From Aquimarina latercula DSM 2041 (GTDB taxonomy: Bacteria > Bacteroidota > Bacteroidia > Flavobacteriales > Flavobacteriaceae), in contig NZ_AUMK01000003.1 of assembly GCF_000430645.1 (NCBI RefSeq), forward strand, positions 186,001-250,000: a DNA stretch of 64,000 bases. Reading direction: 5' to 3'. A model generated the notes under the pieces. That model ran no database searches. It worked only from the letters and a program-made list of their open reading frames with translations, and was not told the DNA's origin. The translations under genes and the position numbers were made by a program. Of the stretch, positions 9,280 to 18,478 are shown piece after piece (positions within the stretch are counted from its first letter, which is position 1; each line of letters opens with the position of its first letter).

Positions 9280-9690
9280 TTAATCAATAAATAGGGCTTT
9301 AAGTTCTGGAGTTGGAATTACACAATTATCTCTTTTGCCAAACCATTTATATCTGTTTTTAGCAATAATATCATAAAACCAATCTCTTAGAATCTTCGGA
9401 AAAATAAGAAAAACAGAAAGTAACGGATAACCACCAGACAGCCGCTTTGCAATTTGTAGAGCGGCTGTTGATTTATGATAATATGCTACAGATGGTTCAA
9501 TAAGCAGAATAGTATCTAACTTTGACGTATCTACACCAATCTCTGAAGCCAATTTTTTACCTATATCACTTTGTAACGATGCATATCTAAAAACATCATT
9601 CTTATCTCTTTTGATAATGAAATTAACAGCACCATTACATAAGTTGCAAACACCATCAAATAGTATAATCTTCTTCCCTTCAAAATTCAT
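9280..9690 (-). CDS. DCC-family thiol-disulfide oxidoreductase (DUF393, YuxK-like)
   Basis: A 136-aa cytoplasmic protein of the DCC1-like/DUF393 family, predicted to be thioredoxin-fold. The defining motif DGVCNLC sits at residues 12-18 (Cys15 and Cys18), followed by the family-typical FIIKRDKNDVFRYASLQSD. The C-terminal WFYDIIAKNRYKWFG block is also characteristic. The only ATG before the conserved block is at 9690; a TTG three codons upstream (9699) is possible but less likely. The precise redox partner is unknown. It follows the SDR gene at 9757 on the same strand with a 66-bp gap, so they may be cotranscribed. Confidence 0.88.
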   Translation of the reverse strand: MNFEGKKIILFDGVCNLCNGAVNFIIKRDKNDVFRYASLQSDIGKKLASEIGVDTSKLDTILLIEPSVAYYHKSTAALQIAKRLSGGYPLLSVFLIFPKILRDWFYDIIAKNRYKWFGKRDNCVIPTPELKALFID

Positions 9691-9756
9691 ATTAAACAAA
9701 GATAAGGACGAAATATGACTTCTAACTATGGATTATAATTTCATTAAGAATCTGAC

Positions 9757-10572
9757 TTACTTTAAGATAATAGAATCGATAACTTCTTTGGTTGTGATTT
9801 GCAGATTTTTTGGTAACAAGTTATCTTTAGGAAGTACCGCTAAATACCGATCATTATTAGAATCAAAAACTTGTTTAAATATTGGATCTTCAAATTGGAG
9901 CATATCACAGATTTCTTTTATAAGATCTAAGTGATAGATAAGATCAGTACTTCCTAGATGAAAGATGCCTTTTTTACTTCTATTAATTATGTAATGTAAT
10001 TGTTGTGTCAGTTTAGAAATTGAAGTAGCATTTATAATAACGTTAGGAAAAACTTCTATCGAGGCTTTAAGATCATATAATGTTCTAAGCTCTTGTACAC
10101 GTGGAGTACTAGCTCCAAAAATCATAGGTATCCTCGCGATTACGTATTTATGAGTTGGTAGTCGCATCAATGCATTTTCAATTTTTATTTTAAATCTACC
10201 AAAAACACTTTCACTTAATGTTTTATCATATTCATAAGAAGGATAATTACTAAAGGTGTCAAATACATTTGCACTGGATAAGAATATCAATTTAGATTTA
10301 TTTTTCTTGATCCAATCTATAATTCTGTGATGTGCATCGACTTGAGAGTTAAAGTTCCCTCTAATAGCAGAAACAATGATTGTGGGTTTAAGATTATCTA
10401 ATAATATTGAGATATCTTCTAATTCCATATCATACTGAAAGAATTTTTGATTCTTTTCATAAAAGGGATTATCCGTATGATATGTACCATACGTATCAAA
10501 ATAAGAATTAAGCTCTTTATATAGAGCGTTTCCTATAAAACCACTGGCTCCTATGATTAGAATTTTTTTCAA
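9757..10572 (-). CDS. NAD(P)-dependent SDR/epimerase-like protein (RmlD-like)
   Basis: A 271-aa extended short-chain dehydrogenase with the nucleotide-binding motif IIGASGFIGNALY at residues 5-17. The later LIFLSSANVFD strand and the YDKTLSE segment (Tyr and Lys of the YxxxK-like site) fit the RmlD/epimerase group. The start must be TTG at 10570-10572, because the same frame has a TAG five codons upstream and no ATG before the glycine-rich loop. It may act on a nucleotide sugar, but no polysaccharide genes surround it. It sits downstream of the gcvT terminator, so it is probably transcribed separately. Confidence 0.8.
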   Translation of the reverse strand: MKKILIIGASGFIGNALYKELNSYFDTYGTYHTDNPFYEKNQKFFQYDMELEDISILLDNLKPTIIVSAIRGNFNSQVDAHHRIIDWIKKNKSKLIFLSSANVFDTFSNYPSYEYDKTLSESVFGRFKIKIENALMRLPTHKYVIARIPMIFGASTPRVQELRTLYDLKASIEVFPNVIINATSISKLTQQLHYIINRSKKGIFHLGSTDLIYHLDLIKEICDMLQFEDPIFKQVFDSNNDRYLAVLPKDNLLPKNLQITTKEVIDSIILK

Positions 10573-10584
10573 TACTACGTTATG

Positions 10585-10640
10585 CTAAAAAAGTTAAGTT
10601 TCAAAGATCACTAAACTCTGTAATCTTGAAACTTAACTTA
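10585..10640 (-). terminator. Strong rho-independent terminator after gcvT
   Basis: On the minus strand a stem of about 17 bp (arms at 10591-10608 and 10622-10639, one bulge) is followed by a T run at 10585-10590. It lies 25 bp beyond the gcvT stop codon and separates gcvT from the SDR gene. Confidence 0.9.
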
Positions 10641-10664
10641 CCTTTTATTATTGTTATAAAATAA

Positions 10665-11747
10665 TTATCCTTTGTAAAAAGGTAATTTTATTACTGTTGC
10701 TGGAATTGCTTTTTTACGAACCTGAATATGAATTTTACTACCAGGAGAAGCAAAAACTTTAGGAACATATCCTAATCCGATTCCTTTTCCTAAAGAAGGG
10801 GACATCGTACCAGAAGTAACTATTCCGATGATATTTCCATTACTATCTACAATATCATAATCATGTCTTGGAATTCCTCGTTCATCTAATTCAAACCCTA
10901 TAAGTTTACGTTCTGCACCATGTTCTTTTTCTTTTGCCAATGCTTCTGCGTTTACAAAGTCTTTACTAAACTTTGTAATCCAGCTTAAACCTGCTTCTAT
11001 AGGTGATGTTGTGTCATTGATATCATTACCATAAAGGCAATATCCCATCTCTAGACGCAAGGTGTCTCTTGCAGCAAGACCAATAGGTTTAATTCCGAAA
11101 TCAGCACCAGCTTCAAGTACTTTATTCCATATTTGTTGTACTTCAGAATTTTTACAATAAATTTCAAAACCACCACTACCAGTATATCCAGTTGCAGAAA
11201 TAATCACATGATCGATCCCAGCAAAATCAGACACTTCAAACGTATAAAATTTCATTGCTTCTAAATCCACAGATGTTAAGGATTGCATTGCCTTAGCAGC
11301 TTTAGGTCCCTGAATTGCTAATAAAGAATAGTCCTCAGATAGATCTCGCATATCAGCATTCATGGTATTATGACTCTGTATCCAATCCCAATCTTTCTGG
11401 ATGTTAGAAGCATTTACTACTAACAAATATTTTTCATCAGCTAATTTGTATACAATTAAATCATCTACAATACCACCTTTTTCATTAGGTAAACAACTGT
11501 ATTGCGCTTTTCCATCTATTAGTTTAGATGCGTCATTAGAAGTTACTTTTTGGATTAAATCTAAAGCATTAGGTCCCGTAATTAAGAACTCACCCATATG
11601 CGATACATCAAAAACTCCCACGTCTTTGCGGACAGTTTCGTGTTCAATATTTACTCCTTCATAAGAAACAGGCATATTATATCCTGCAAACGGAACTATT
11701 TTAGCACCTAAAGCAATATGAGTTTCTGTTAATGCAGTGTTTTTCAT
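10665..11747 (-). CDS. gcvT: Glycine cleavage system T protein (aminomethyltransferase)
   Basis: The T protein transfers the methylene carbon from the aminomethyl-lipoyl H protein to tetrahydrofolate, releasing ammonia. The 360-aa length is normal. Conserved features are the N-terminal [37 protein letters not shown] and the folate-binding [20 protein letters not shown] region. The ATG at 11747 places the protein start directly before the conserved N-terminus; an in-frame start 23 codons upstream would add an unrelated extension. gcvH and gcvP are not in the window, which is common in Bacteroidetes. A strong terminator follows. Confidence 0.97.
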   Translation of the reverse strand: MKNTALTETHIALGAKIVPFAGYNMPVSYEGVNIEHETVRKDVGVFDVSHMGEFLITGPNALDLIQKVTSNDASKLIDGKAQYSCLPNEKGGIVDDLIVYKLADEKYLLVVNASNIQKDWDWIQSHNTMNADMRDLSEDYSLLAIQGPKAAKAMQSLTSVDLEAMKFYTFEVSDFAGIDHVIISATGYTGSGGFEIYCKNSEVQQIWNKVLEAGADFGIKPIGLAARDTLRLEMGYCLYGNDINDTTSPIEAGLSWITKFSKDFVNAEALAKEKEHGAERKLIGFELDERGIPRHDYDIVDSNGNIIGIVTSGTMSPSLGKGIGLGYVPKVFASPGSKIHIQVRKKAIPATVIKLPFYKG

Positions 11748-11946
11748 AATGAATTGATTTGTAGAATTAAGAATCAAATTGACGCCGAAAGTAAAAAACT
11801 TTGCGTTGGTAAACAATGCTTTTGTATGATAAATTGTTAACTTTTTCCTAATCAGAAAGCATATAATTATGGATATAATAATATATGATTGTATTTTCTA
11901 TGTTTTTTAATAACTTTATAAAGTGTCATTAGTTAATTCATGCATT

Positions 11947-12360
11947 ATGCCAGCAGGATATTCAGGAACTCCATTAGCTAAAAAATTGGGAATAAAAGAG
12001 GGATGTACTATTTTATTATATAATCGTCCAGATCATTATTGGAATTTGTTTTCTGATCTTCCTGATAAGATAAAAGAACTGAAAATGGCAAAAAATGAGC
12101 AAGCAGATTTTATTCATGTGTTTTGTAAAACAATAATAGAGTTAGAAAAGATTATCCCAATCTATAAAACTGCTTTAAAGAAAACCGGAATGTTATGGGT
12201 TAGCTGGCCGAAAGGAAGTTCTAAAATAACCACTAATCTTAAAAGAGAGTTGATCCGAACTCATGTATTACAGATTGGATTAGTTGACATTAAGGTAGCT
12301 GCCGTAGATGATGATTGGAGTGGTTTAAAATTTGTTTACAGAGTTTCGGATAGAAATTAA
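11947..12360 (+). CDS. DUF3052 family protein
   Basis: A 137-aa soluble protein beginning MPAGYSGTPLAKKLGIKEG, the characteristic N-terminus of DUF3052. The central LPDKIKEL segment and MLWVSWPKGSSKI followed by LVDIKVAAVDDDWSGLKFV near the C-terminus also match the family. The ATG at 11947 is chosen over an upstream GTG at 11923 because it coincides with the family start. Molecular function is unknown. It is divergent from gcvT with about 200 bp between start codons. Confidence 0.85.
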   Translation: MPAGYSGTPLAKKLGIKEGCTILLYNRPDHYWNLFSDLPDKIKELKMAKNEQADFIHVFCKTIIELEKIIPIYKTALKKTGMLWVSWPKGSSKITTNLKRELIRTHVLQIGLVDIKVAAVDDDWSGLKFVYRVSDRN

Positions 12361-12430
12361 TTTTAAATTATTTTTTATTGAAAAGCAACCCAATCCTACA
12401 TAACGCATCTACATTATAAATAACGCAATC

Positions 12431-12832
12431 ATGAAAAAGTATATACCTCTTATTTTGATTCCTCTTTTATGTGTGTTCTCTTGTAGTAATGATGATGATG
12501 CGATTGCTGATCCTGATTTATTAGGAAAATGGCAATTAATAGAACAACTGGTTGATCCTGGAGATGGAAGCGGTACATTCCAGCCAGTAAATAGTGATTT
12601 AGAATTAGAATTTCTCCCTGCCGGGGTACTTCAAGTGTCTAATGGAACTTTATGTTTAATAACCATTGGTGGAGAAGGAGATAGCACAGAAAGTTACTCC
12701 ATTGATGAGAATGTTATAACTGTGGATTGTGGTAATTCTACGAGTATTAGTTTCGAAATAAAAGAAGGAAGATTATTTCTGTATTTTCCTTGTATCGAAG
12801 CGTGCGCCCAGAAATATCAAAAACTACCTTAA
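12431..12832 (+). CDS. Lipocalin-like lipoprotein
   Basis: A 133-aa lipoprotein with a signal peptide and the lipobox VFSC (Cys18), then an SNDDD acidic tether. The mature region starts LLGKWQLIEQLVDPGDG, a G-x-W barrel start, and contains a Gly/Ser/Thr-rich strand pattern plus three late cysteines (CGN, CIEAC) that may form a disulfide. This architecture is very common in Flavobacteria and resembles the protein at 7861. Function is unknown. It converges on the gene at 12839 with only 6 bp between stops. Confidence 0.75.
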   Translation: MKKYIPLILIPLLCVFSCSNDDDAIADPDLLGKWQLIEQLVDPGDGSGTFQPVNSDLELEFLPAGVLQVSNGTLCLITIGGEGDSTESYSIDENVITVDCGNSTSISFEIKEGRLFLYFPCIEACAQKYQKLP

Positions 12833-12838
12833 AAAAAA

Positions 12839-13471
12839 CTATCCTAAATATATAAGGTATTTTAGAAGTTTAATTAGTAGAAAACAGATAAGGGTAATAA
12901 TAGAAATTATGGACCCTATTTTTTTCCATTTTTTAACTTTTTCCGGATCTCCAAAGCCTCGTGGTTTTTGAATGTACAACCCATTAGGAATATCTAGAGA
13001 GGCGATTAAATCAAATAGTTGATCGATTGTCATTTTACCTCTTAAAAATTCAATAAAAACAGGGTTTTTTCGGATGAGGTCATGATTTCCCTTTTGTTCT
13101 ATGATAATGTATTCATCACATTTAAATATTTTAGTATAAAGACTCTGAAGATAGGTTAATTTGATATTGTGAATTGGTATTTTTTTTTCTGTATATAAGG
13201 TGAAATTTCCAATTTTTTTCTCAACCAAGGTATCATCGCGAATTTGAAAATGATCTTCTAGTAATGCTTTTTGAATATTTCCTTTAATAACTTTTAATTC
13301 ACCTATTGCTAATTGACCAGAACCACCAAATTCTTCTAAGTAGGTTTTTAGCTGTAAATACTTTTCGTGATTTTCTGCGATCAGTAGATTATCATTCCTT
13401 TTTGTTAAAGACAAGCCAATAGTTTGGGCCTGTTCTTCGAAAACTGACATAAACTTTTTTATTAATAACAT
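12839..13471 (-). CDS. Unknown protein with C-terminal transmembrane anchor
   Basis: About 210 aa (203 if the ATG at 13450 is used instead of 13471). The first 170 residues are soluble and mixed alpha/beta without a recognised domain. Residues about 180-207 (SIISIITLICFLLIKLLKYL) form one hydrophobic helix, so the protein is probably tail-anchored with its bulk in the cytoplasm. Family not recognised. It converges with the lipoprotein gene at 12431, and a terminator-flanked lipoprotein gene lies upstream. Confidence 0.6.
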   Translation of the reverse strand: MLLIKKFMSVFEEQAQTIGLSLTKRNDNLLIAENHEKYLQLKTYLEEFGGSGQLAIGELKVIKGNIQKALLEDHFQIRDDTLVEKKIGNFTLYTEKKIPIHNIKLTYLQSLYTKIFKCDEYIIIEQKGNHDLIRKNPVFIEFLRGKMTIDQLFDLIASLDIPNGLYIQKPRGFGDPEKVKKWKKIGSIISIITLICFLLIKLLKYLIYLG

Positions 13472-13509
13472 ATCTTAAGATTAATTATTTGTGTGAATAA
13501 TATATTGTT

Positions 13510-13551
13510 TAAAAACAGCAAATCCTGTCCATAAACAGAACAGGATTTGCC
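13510..13551 (-). terminator. Rho-independent terminator
   Basis: On the minus strand the stem GCAAATCCTGT / ACAGGATTTGC is followed by GTTTTT. It lies about 55 bp after the stop of the lipoprotein gene at 13605-14036. Confidence 0.85.
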
Positions 13552-13604
13552 AAATAACCCCCATCAATTAAGGTAACTAAACTTAACTTAATATTTCTAA
13601 ATGA

Positions 13605-14036
13605 TTATTGCATTAGTTTTTTAGATAACTCTTGCAATTCAGCTGACTTTGCAGTCATATAATCATTTAACTTTTTTACATCATCGCCAGAAAGATTACC
13701 CATAACTTCCTGAGCTTTTGTACCTAATTCTTGTCCTTTTTGACCTAAAGAAGCAAAAGCTGTCATATCCTTACTTTCGACTACTTTCTTATATTCTTCA
13801 ATATAAGCTTCATAAGAATTTACATACTCTTGTACTTTTTCGTCACTAAAACTTGGCACACCATCAGATGCTGCTGTCGTTGTTTCTTCATTACTTTTTT
13901 CTTCTGCTTTTTCAGTTTTTTCAACTTCTTCCGTTTTTTCTGCACTATCAGCAGCGTCGGATTTAGTTTCATTTTTACAAGAAGCTGCAAAAAGAACAGC
14001 AATGATTAATGCGAAATTTAAAATGGTTTTTTTCAT
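13605..14036 (-). CDS. Lys/Glu-rich lipoprotein with helical domain
   Basis: A 143-aa predicted lipoprotein: signal peptide with lipobox AASC (Cys20), then about 40 residues almost entirely of Glu, Lys, Thr and Ala. This is a low-complexity tether. The C-terminal half (FSDEKVQEYVNSYEAYIEEY onward) is helical and could form a small coiled coil or helical bundle; it resembles small envelope proteins of Flavobacteria with no assigned role. A terminator follows at 13510. Confidence 0.65.
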   Translation of the reverse strand: MKKTILNFALIIAVLFAASCKNETKSDAADSAEKTEEVEKTEKAEEKSNEETTTAASDGVPSFSDEKVQEYVNSYEAYIEEYKKVVESKDMTAFASLGQKGQELGTKAQEVMGNLSGDDVKKLNDYMTAKSAELQELSKKLMQ

Positions 14037-14360
14037 GATTTTTATATAAGTGTTAATTAATTGGTTTCTATGACCACTACAAAGATATATTGATTGATTC
14101 CCTTACCAAACACTCTTTTCAGTGAAAAAAACACCCTGTTTTCAGGGTGCTTCCTTTGATAAGCTTTATGATTTGAATGTAATATATTGATAGTTAATTG
14201 TTTGTAATTTGTTGTGCCCCGCTTTTTTAAGTTATAGCTTCTGATTATAGGATTACCATAATTAATAAGGGATAAATCCCCGTTTTTAATAAGTGTAATA
14301 CCTGTTGATCTCTCATTAGTAGTAGTGTAAGTTTATGGTATCAACTTAAATATATTATAT
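14037..14360. promoter_or_regulatory. Intergenic control region with GGG/CCC palindromes
   Basis: A 324-bp noncoding stretch between divergent genes. At 14132-14149 there is a hairpin CACCCTG-TTTT-CAGGGTG. Read on the minus strand it is followed by a T tract; read on the plus strand it contains the TTTTCAGGG word found upstream of three other genes in the window. At 14269-14281 there is a second palindrome, GGG-N6-CCCC, 80 bp before the protease start. No RNA gene is recognised. Confidence 0.4.
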
Positions 14361-16973
14361 ATGAAATCTAAAACAACAATTCTGTGGTGCCTTATGGCAC
14401 TGATCACTAGCTTTTCGTGGTCACAAAAGACAAAAACAATCAATCAACAACAATTTTTGGAAGAAAAAGATGGTTGGAAATTGGTTGATGAGCAAACTGG
14501 ACAAAAATTTACATTAAGTGATGAAATTACAATTCAATTTAAGAAAGCACCTTCACCCAAGGAGATTCAAAGATTAGAAAACATCTATGGGATGAAATTC
14601 ATGCGAAGTAACCGATTAGGTTTCTATGACTTTAAAATTACTACCAAAAGTAAACTACTCGATTCATATGAGAAAATGAGTAAGGAAGTAGATGCTGAGC
14701 AAGTTTTCACGAATACGATGGGTACATATATTTTAACACCTAACGATCCTCAGTTCGGAATACAATGGGGGCTAGAACAAGCTAGTGATGCGGATATTGA
14801 TGCAGAAGATGCTTGGGATATTACTACTGGAAATAGCTCGGTAATTGTAGCAATTTTGGATAGCGGAACCGACTGGACTCATGAAGATTTAGGGCTTGGT
14901 ACAGATGGATATCAGAATGTGTATCTTAATCCAGGAGAGGATGCTTGGTCTAATCCAAATGATCCTACTACCGGAAACGGAATAGATGATGATGGTAATG
15001 GATTTATTGATGATTGGAAAGGTTGGGATTTTAATAATGCAGATAATGATTCCAGAGGACCTTTTTGGCATGGTACGCATGTAGCAGGAATCGTTGGAGC
15101 TAAAACGAATAATAACACTGGGATGTCCGGCATTGCCGGCGGTAATAACGCTGTAGGGTCTAGATTGATGTTAGAAGGAGTTGGAGATTTTGCTCCTAAT
15201 GCTTCTATTTTGGACGATGCTATTATATATGCAATGGATAATGGAGCAGATATCATTCAACTTAGTTTAACTGTTGGGAGTTCGCCGGCTATAGATACAG
15301 CACTACAAGATGCATATAATGCGGGAGTATTTATAGTGTGTGCTGCAGGGAATTCTGGAGCGGGAGCTATTTCGTATCCGGCATCAAATGTAAATGCATT
15401 CTCAGTAGCAGCAACAACAAATGCAGATGTTAAAGCAGGTTTCTCGCAATTTGGTCCTAACTTGGATCTTGCAGCGCCTGGTGTAGGGATTCGTAGTACA
15501 CAAAATGGAAATGTCTATGCCGATAGCGATGGAACTTCGTTTGCTGCACCAGCAGTGTCAGGAGTAGCAGCATTGATGCTATCAGTAGATCCGACATTAA
15601 GTAATCAGGAGATTGAAGATATACTAAAATGTACAGCTGATAAAGTAGGAGGATATGATTATATCTGGAATCCAGCGGAGTTAGGACATTCTCAGGAATT
15701 GGGGTATGGTAGATTAAACGCACATCAAGCTGTGTTGGCAGCGAATACTTCAGATATTTATATTAGAGATACCACGTTGGATGATGGAACAGAACCATCT
15801 TCGGGAACTATGTACCTTAGTCCAGATATTTGGGTGCGTAACGATGATGATGGCGTACTAACCCATGAAAATCCAGAATACAAATTATTGAGTCCTAATT
15901 GGGTATATGTAAGAATTAATAGAAAGAATTGCTCTAATATTGATGATGGAGTTTTAAAATTATATTTTAGTAAAGCTTCTACAGGATTATCTTGGCCATT
16001 ACATTGGGATAATTATTATCAGATGGTAAGTGGTAGCAGCGTATTACACGGAGATTTTATTGGTGATGTGCCAATACCGACATCTCCAGATGATGAGATT
16101 ATCGTAAAAATTCCTTGGTATCCACCTAATCCAGCAGATTTTATAAACGATGTACATCACTTCTGTTTATTAGCTAGAATAGAATCTGCAACAGATCCAA
16201 TCGGAGTAGAAGGAACTGCTGTATGGAACAATACCAGAAATAATAATAACATTGCTTGGAAAAATGTGAGTGTCTATGATATCAATGCATTTAATAATAC
16301 TGCACCTTATGTATTCATTAGAAATGTGGACAAACGAGTTAGAGCTATTAATTTATCATTAGACGTTACAGAGAATAAAACGGGTATACCATTTGAAAAG
16401 ATAGGAGCTTTTTATATCATTCCTGACGAAAAGTTAAATGAAATTTTAGCAGAAGCAAAGATGGAAGGAATTGAACGAGTAGATAGAAATGTCTATAGGG
16501 TATATGAACCCAAAGCTCGTATTTATGAGGTAAAAGCAGAACCCTATCAAACCTTTAGTCTTCAGTTATTGGTAAAACCAGAAGTTGAACTTAAAGAAGG
16601 GACCTATTTAAATTATAATATTTTACAAACTGATGAAAGATTCCAGCCAATGGGTGGAGAACAGTTTACTATAGGTAATTTTGGTGGAAAAGAAGATGGC
16701 CGAGAAGAAATCACACAATCAGAAGAAATTAAAACGATAGATTTTAACGCATATCCTAACCCGACACAAGGCGAGGTAACTATACGTCTTAATGATATCT
16801 ATACTAATGTAGGGATAGTGATCAGAAATATGGCAGGAGATGTTATTTATGCGGATCATCAAAAAGAAGCAGATCAATTTAATGTAGAACTAAAAGGTTA
16901 TAAAGGATTGTATTTTGTGAAGATTACAGCAGCTAATGGAGAAACCAAAACAATGAAGTTGCTTAAGAATTAA
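14361..16973 (+). CDS. Subtilisin-like serine protease with T9SS sorting domain
   Basis: Secreted S8-family protease of 870 aa. It carries a Sec signal peptide (residues 1-21, ending WSQ), a fervidolysin-like propeptide (about 40-120) and an S8 catalytic domain (about 140-460). The triad is Asp167 in LDSGTD, His237 in HGTHVAG and Ser393 in GTSFAAP. An insert with NGIDDDGNGFIDDWKG looks like a calcium-binding loop. About 400 beta-rich residues follow, and the last 75 residues (AYPNPTQGEVTI to LKLLKN) form a type A T9SS sorting domain. The protein is therefore predicted to cross the outer membrane by the type IX system and be attached or released. A terminator follows at 17002. Confidence 0.93.
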   Translation: MKSKTTILWCLMALITSFSWSQKTKTINQQQFLEEKDGWKLVDEQTGQKFTLSDEITIQFKKAPSPKEIQRLENIYGMKFMRSNRLGFYDFKITTKSKLLDSYEKMSKEVDAEQVFTNTMGTYILTPNDPQFGIQWGLEQASDADIDAEDAWDITTGNSSVIVAILDSGTDWTHEDLGLGTDGYQNVYLNPGEDAWSNPNDPTTGNGIDDDGNGFIDDWKGWDFNNADNDSRGPFWHGTHVAGIVGAKTNNNTGMSGIAGGNNAVGSRLMLEGVGDFAPNASILDDAIIYAMDNGADIIQLSLTVGSSPAIDTALQDAYNAGVFIVCAAGNSGAGAISYPASNVNAFSVAATTNADVKAGFSQFGPNLDLAAPGVGIRSTQNGNVYADSDGTSFAAPAVSGVAALMLSVDPTLSNQEIEDILKCTADKVGGYDYIWNPAELGHSQELGYGRLNAHQAVLAANTSDIYIRDTTLDDGTEPSSGTMYLSPDIWVRNDDDGVLTHENPEYKLLSPNWVYVRINRKNCSNIDDGVLKLYFSKASTGLSWPLHWDNYYQMVSGSSVLHGDFIGDVPIPTSPDDEIIVKIPWYPPNPADFINDVHHFCLLARIESATDPIGVEGTAVWNNTRNNNNIAWKNVSVYDINAFNNTAPYVFIRNVDKRVRAINLSLDVTENKTGIPFEKIGAFYIIPDEKLNEILAEAKMEGIERVDRNVYRVYEPKARIYEVKAEPYQTFSLQLLVKPEVELKEGTYLNYNILQTDERFQPMGGEQFTIGNFGGKEDGREEITQSEEIKTIDFNAYPNPTQGEVTIRLNDIYTNVGIVIRNMAGDVIYADHQKEADQFNVELKGYKGLYFVKITAANGETKTMKLLKN

Positions 16974-17001
16974 TAAATGTATGAATACCCCAAGACTAAA
17001 T

Positions 17002-17033
17002 AAAACCGCTCTTAATAGTTAGGGCGGTTTTTT
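17002..17033 (+). terminator. Rho-independent terminator
   Basis: The stem AAACCGC / GCGGTTT is followed by a run of T, 28 bp after the protease stop codon. Confidence 0.85.
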
Positions 17034-17155
17034 CTGTAAGTGGTAATGGTCTGCAATTCATTCGTCGACATCTTTTTGCTATTTACCGATTTAAAAGGGA
17101 AAATTAAGTGAATTACAAGTAGTTTAGATTTGGAAAAATAATACATTTGTTTCCT

Positions 17156-17584
17156 ATGCAATACCTTAAAGACTCTATATTTTATAATCAGGCTATACAC
17201 GAATTAAATTATCCTTTCGGAAATTTTTATTTATTTGATGGATTTGTGGTTGGTGAGTTTAAAGAAGATACTGTAGTTACTTGGGCTGATCACGCAAAAC
17301 TTTTGGTAGAAGACTTAACTAATCTTTATGATCACGATGGAGGTAATGTTGTTTATATTACTAATCGTGTACATTCTTATGCGGTAAAACCGAGTGATTG
17401 GATTAAGTTTTATAGAAGTGATTATAAAATGAGGGGATATGCAATTATAAGTTATACTAAAAAAGGAATACTAAATGCATTGATAGAAAAACTCTTCATA
17501 AAAAGTAGGTTTCGTAGTTTCGAATCTTTAGGTGATGCAATTACTTGGGCTAAAAGCTTAACCAAATTTCCTGTTTCTAAATAA
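17156..17584 (+). CDS. STAS-like small cytoplasmic protein
   Basis: A 142-aa protein without signal peptide or membrane segment. The alternating beta/alpha pattern, with a central LVEDLTNLYDHDGGNVVYITNRVHSYAV and a C-terminal FESLGDAITWAKSL helix, resembles SpoIIAA/STAS-like proteins of Flavobacteria. The ATG at 17156 is preferred over a TTG at 17147. Role unknown. It lies between the protease and the TssD cassette on the same strand with large gaps on both sides, so it is probably its own transcript. Confidence 0.55.
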   Translation: MQYLKDSIFYNQAIHELNYPFGNFYLFDGFVVGEFKEDTVVTWADHAKLLVEDLTNLYDHDGGNVVYITNRVHSYAVKPSDWIKFYRSDYKMRGYAIISYTKKGILNALIEKLFIKSRFRSFESLGDAITWAKSLTKFPVSK

Positions 17585-17773
17585 ATATTCTTTCGTTCGA
17601 TATACTATAAAGGATTTTATAGTCATTTGATTTCTTACATAATAGATTACCGATATCTAAATTTACAGTTTATCACGGGAAAATATACCTATATCGAAAT
17701 AATTCGTGATGGTAACCGTTGTTACATATATTTTTGATATTTTCAGCTTTCCAAATACCAAATTCAAACGCTT

Positions 17774-18475
17774 ATGGCCTTTCAGGCAAAACTATTTATT
17801 AATGACGAAGAACGAAATGTAATTGACAGTACATTTTTATATCAGCAACTGATGGATAGCAATGGTCGTCCTAAAACTACGATTCAGGATGGTAAAATCA
17901 ATGTTTTAATAGAATCCACTAAGAATGATGAATTGTTTTACGATTGGATGTTTTCTACGCATACCACGTATAACGGATATGTTCGATTTTTTAAACGAGA
18001 TGGATTTAGTAAACTATTTGATTTCGAATTTGCGAATTGCCATTGTGTTCATTTAGAAGAAAAATTTAATGCAGAAGGTAATAGTCCGTTAAAAATGGAA
18101 TTGGTATTGTCGCCAGGTATTCAGAGAGTGCGCGGTCAGATTTTTGAAAAAAACTGGAATCCTAGTAATCCTTTTACGAATGCTACACCAATTACAGAGC
18201 GGGAGGAGAACGCAGAGCCTGAAATAGAGGATATGTATTATACAGATATGAATGGAGAAATGATTCCGGATGATGAATTGCAATCAGGTACTGCAGTGTA
18301 TCTAGTTCTAAAAACTAAGAATGGTGTTGGTAAGGATGTTGATATAGATCTTGATGATAATGAAAATGATTTTAAGTACAATGGAGAAGTTTTAGTTAAT
18401 GATGTTATAGAAGATTTAGTAATCAAGTCTGATACACAAAAAATAAAATTGGAGATTATTTCTCAAAAAAAATAG
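17774..18475 (+). CDS. tssD: Type VI secretion tube protein TssD (Hcp-like) with C-terminal extension
   Basis: Bacteroidetes-type (T6SS subtype iii) Hcp-fold protein. Residues 1-130 match the family pattern: MAFQAKLFI start, SNGRPKT and INVLIESTKNDELFYDWM, then VRFFKRDG, the LFDFEFANCHCVHLEEKFN block and the LKMELVLSPGIQRVRG strand. Typical TssD proteins end near residue 130. This one continues for about 100 acidic residues (EREENAEPEIEDMYYTDMNG onward), so it is an extended tube protein in which the extension could act as adaptor or cargo. Only 3 bp separate it from the effector gene at 18479. No T6SS structural genes are in the window, so this is an orphan cargo module serving an apparatus elsewhere. 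Confidence 0.85.
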   Translation: MAFQAKLFINDEERNVIDSTFLYQQLMDSNGRPKTTIQDGKINVLIESTKNDELFYDWMFSTHTTYNGYVRFFKRDGFSKLFDFEFANCHCVHLEEKFNAEGNSPLKMELVLSPGIQRVRGQIFEKNWNPSNPFTNATPITEREENAEPEIEDMYYTDMNGEMIPDDELQSGTAVYLVLKTKNGVGKDVDIDLDDNENDFKYNGEVLVNDVIEDLVIKSDTQKIKLEIISQKK

Positions 18476-18478
18476 ATT

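Noticed and set aside
17156..17584. Membership of the T6SS cassette
   Set aside because: The protein is STAS-like, separated by 189 bp from tssD and has no T6SS link.
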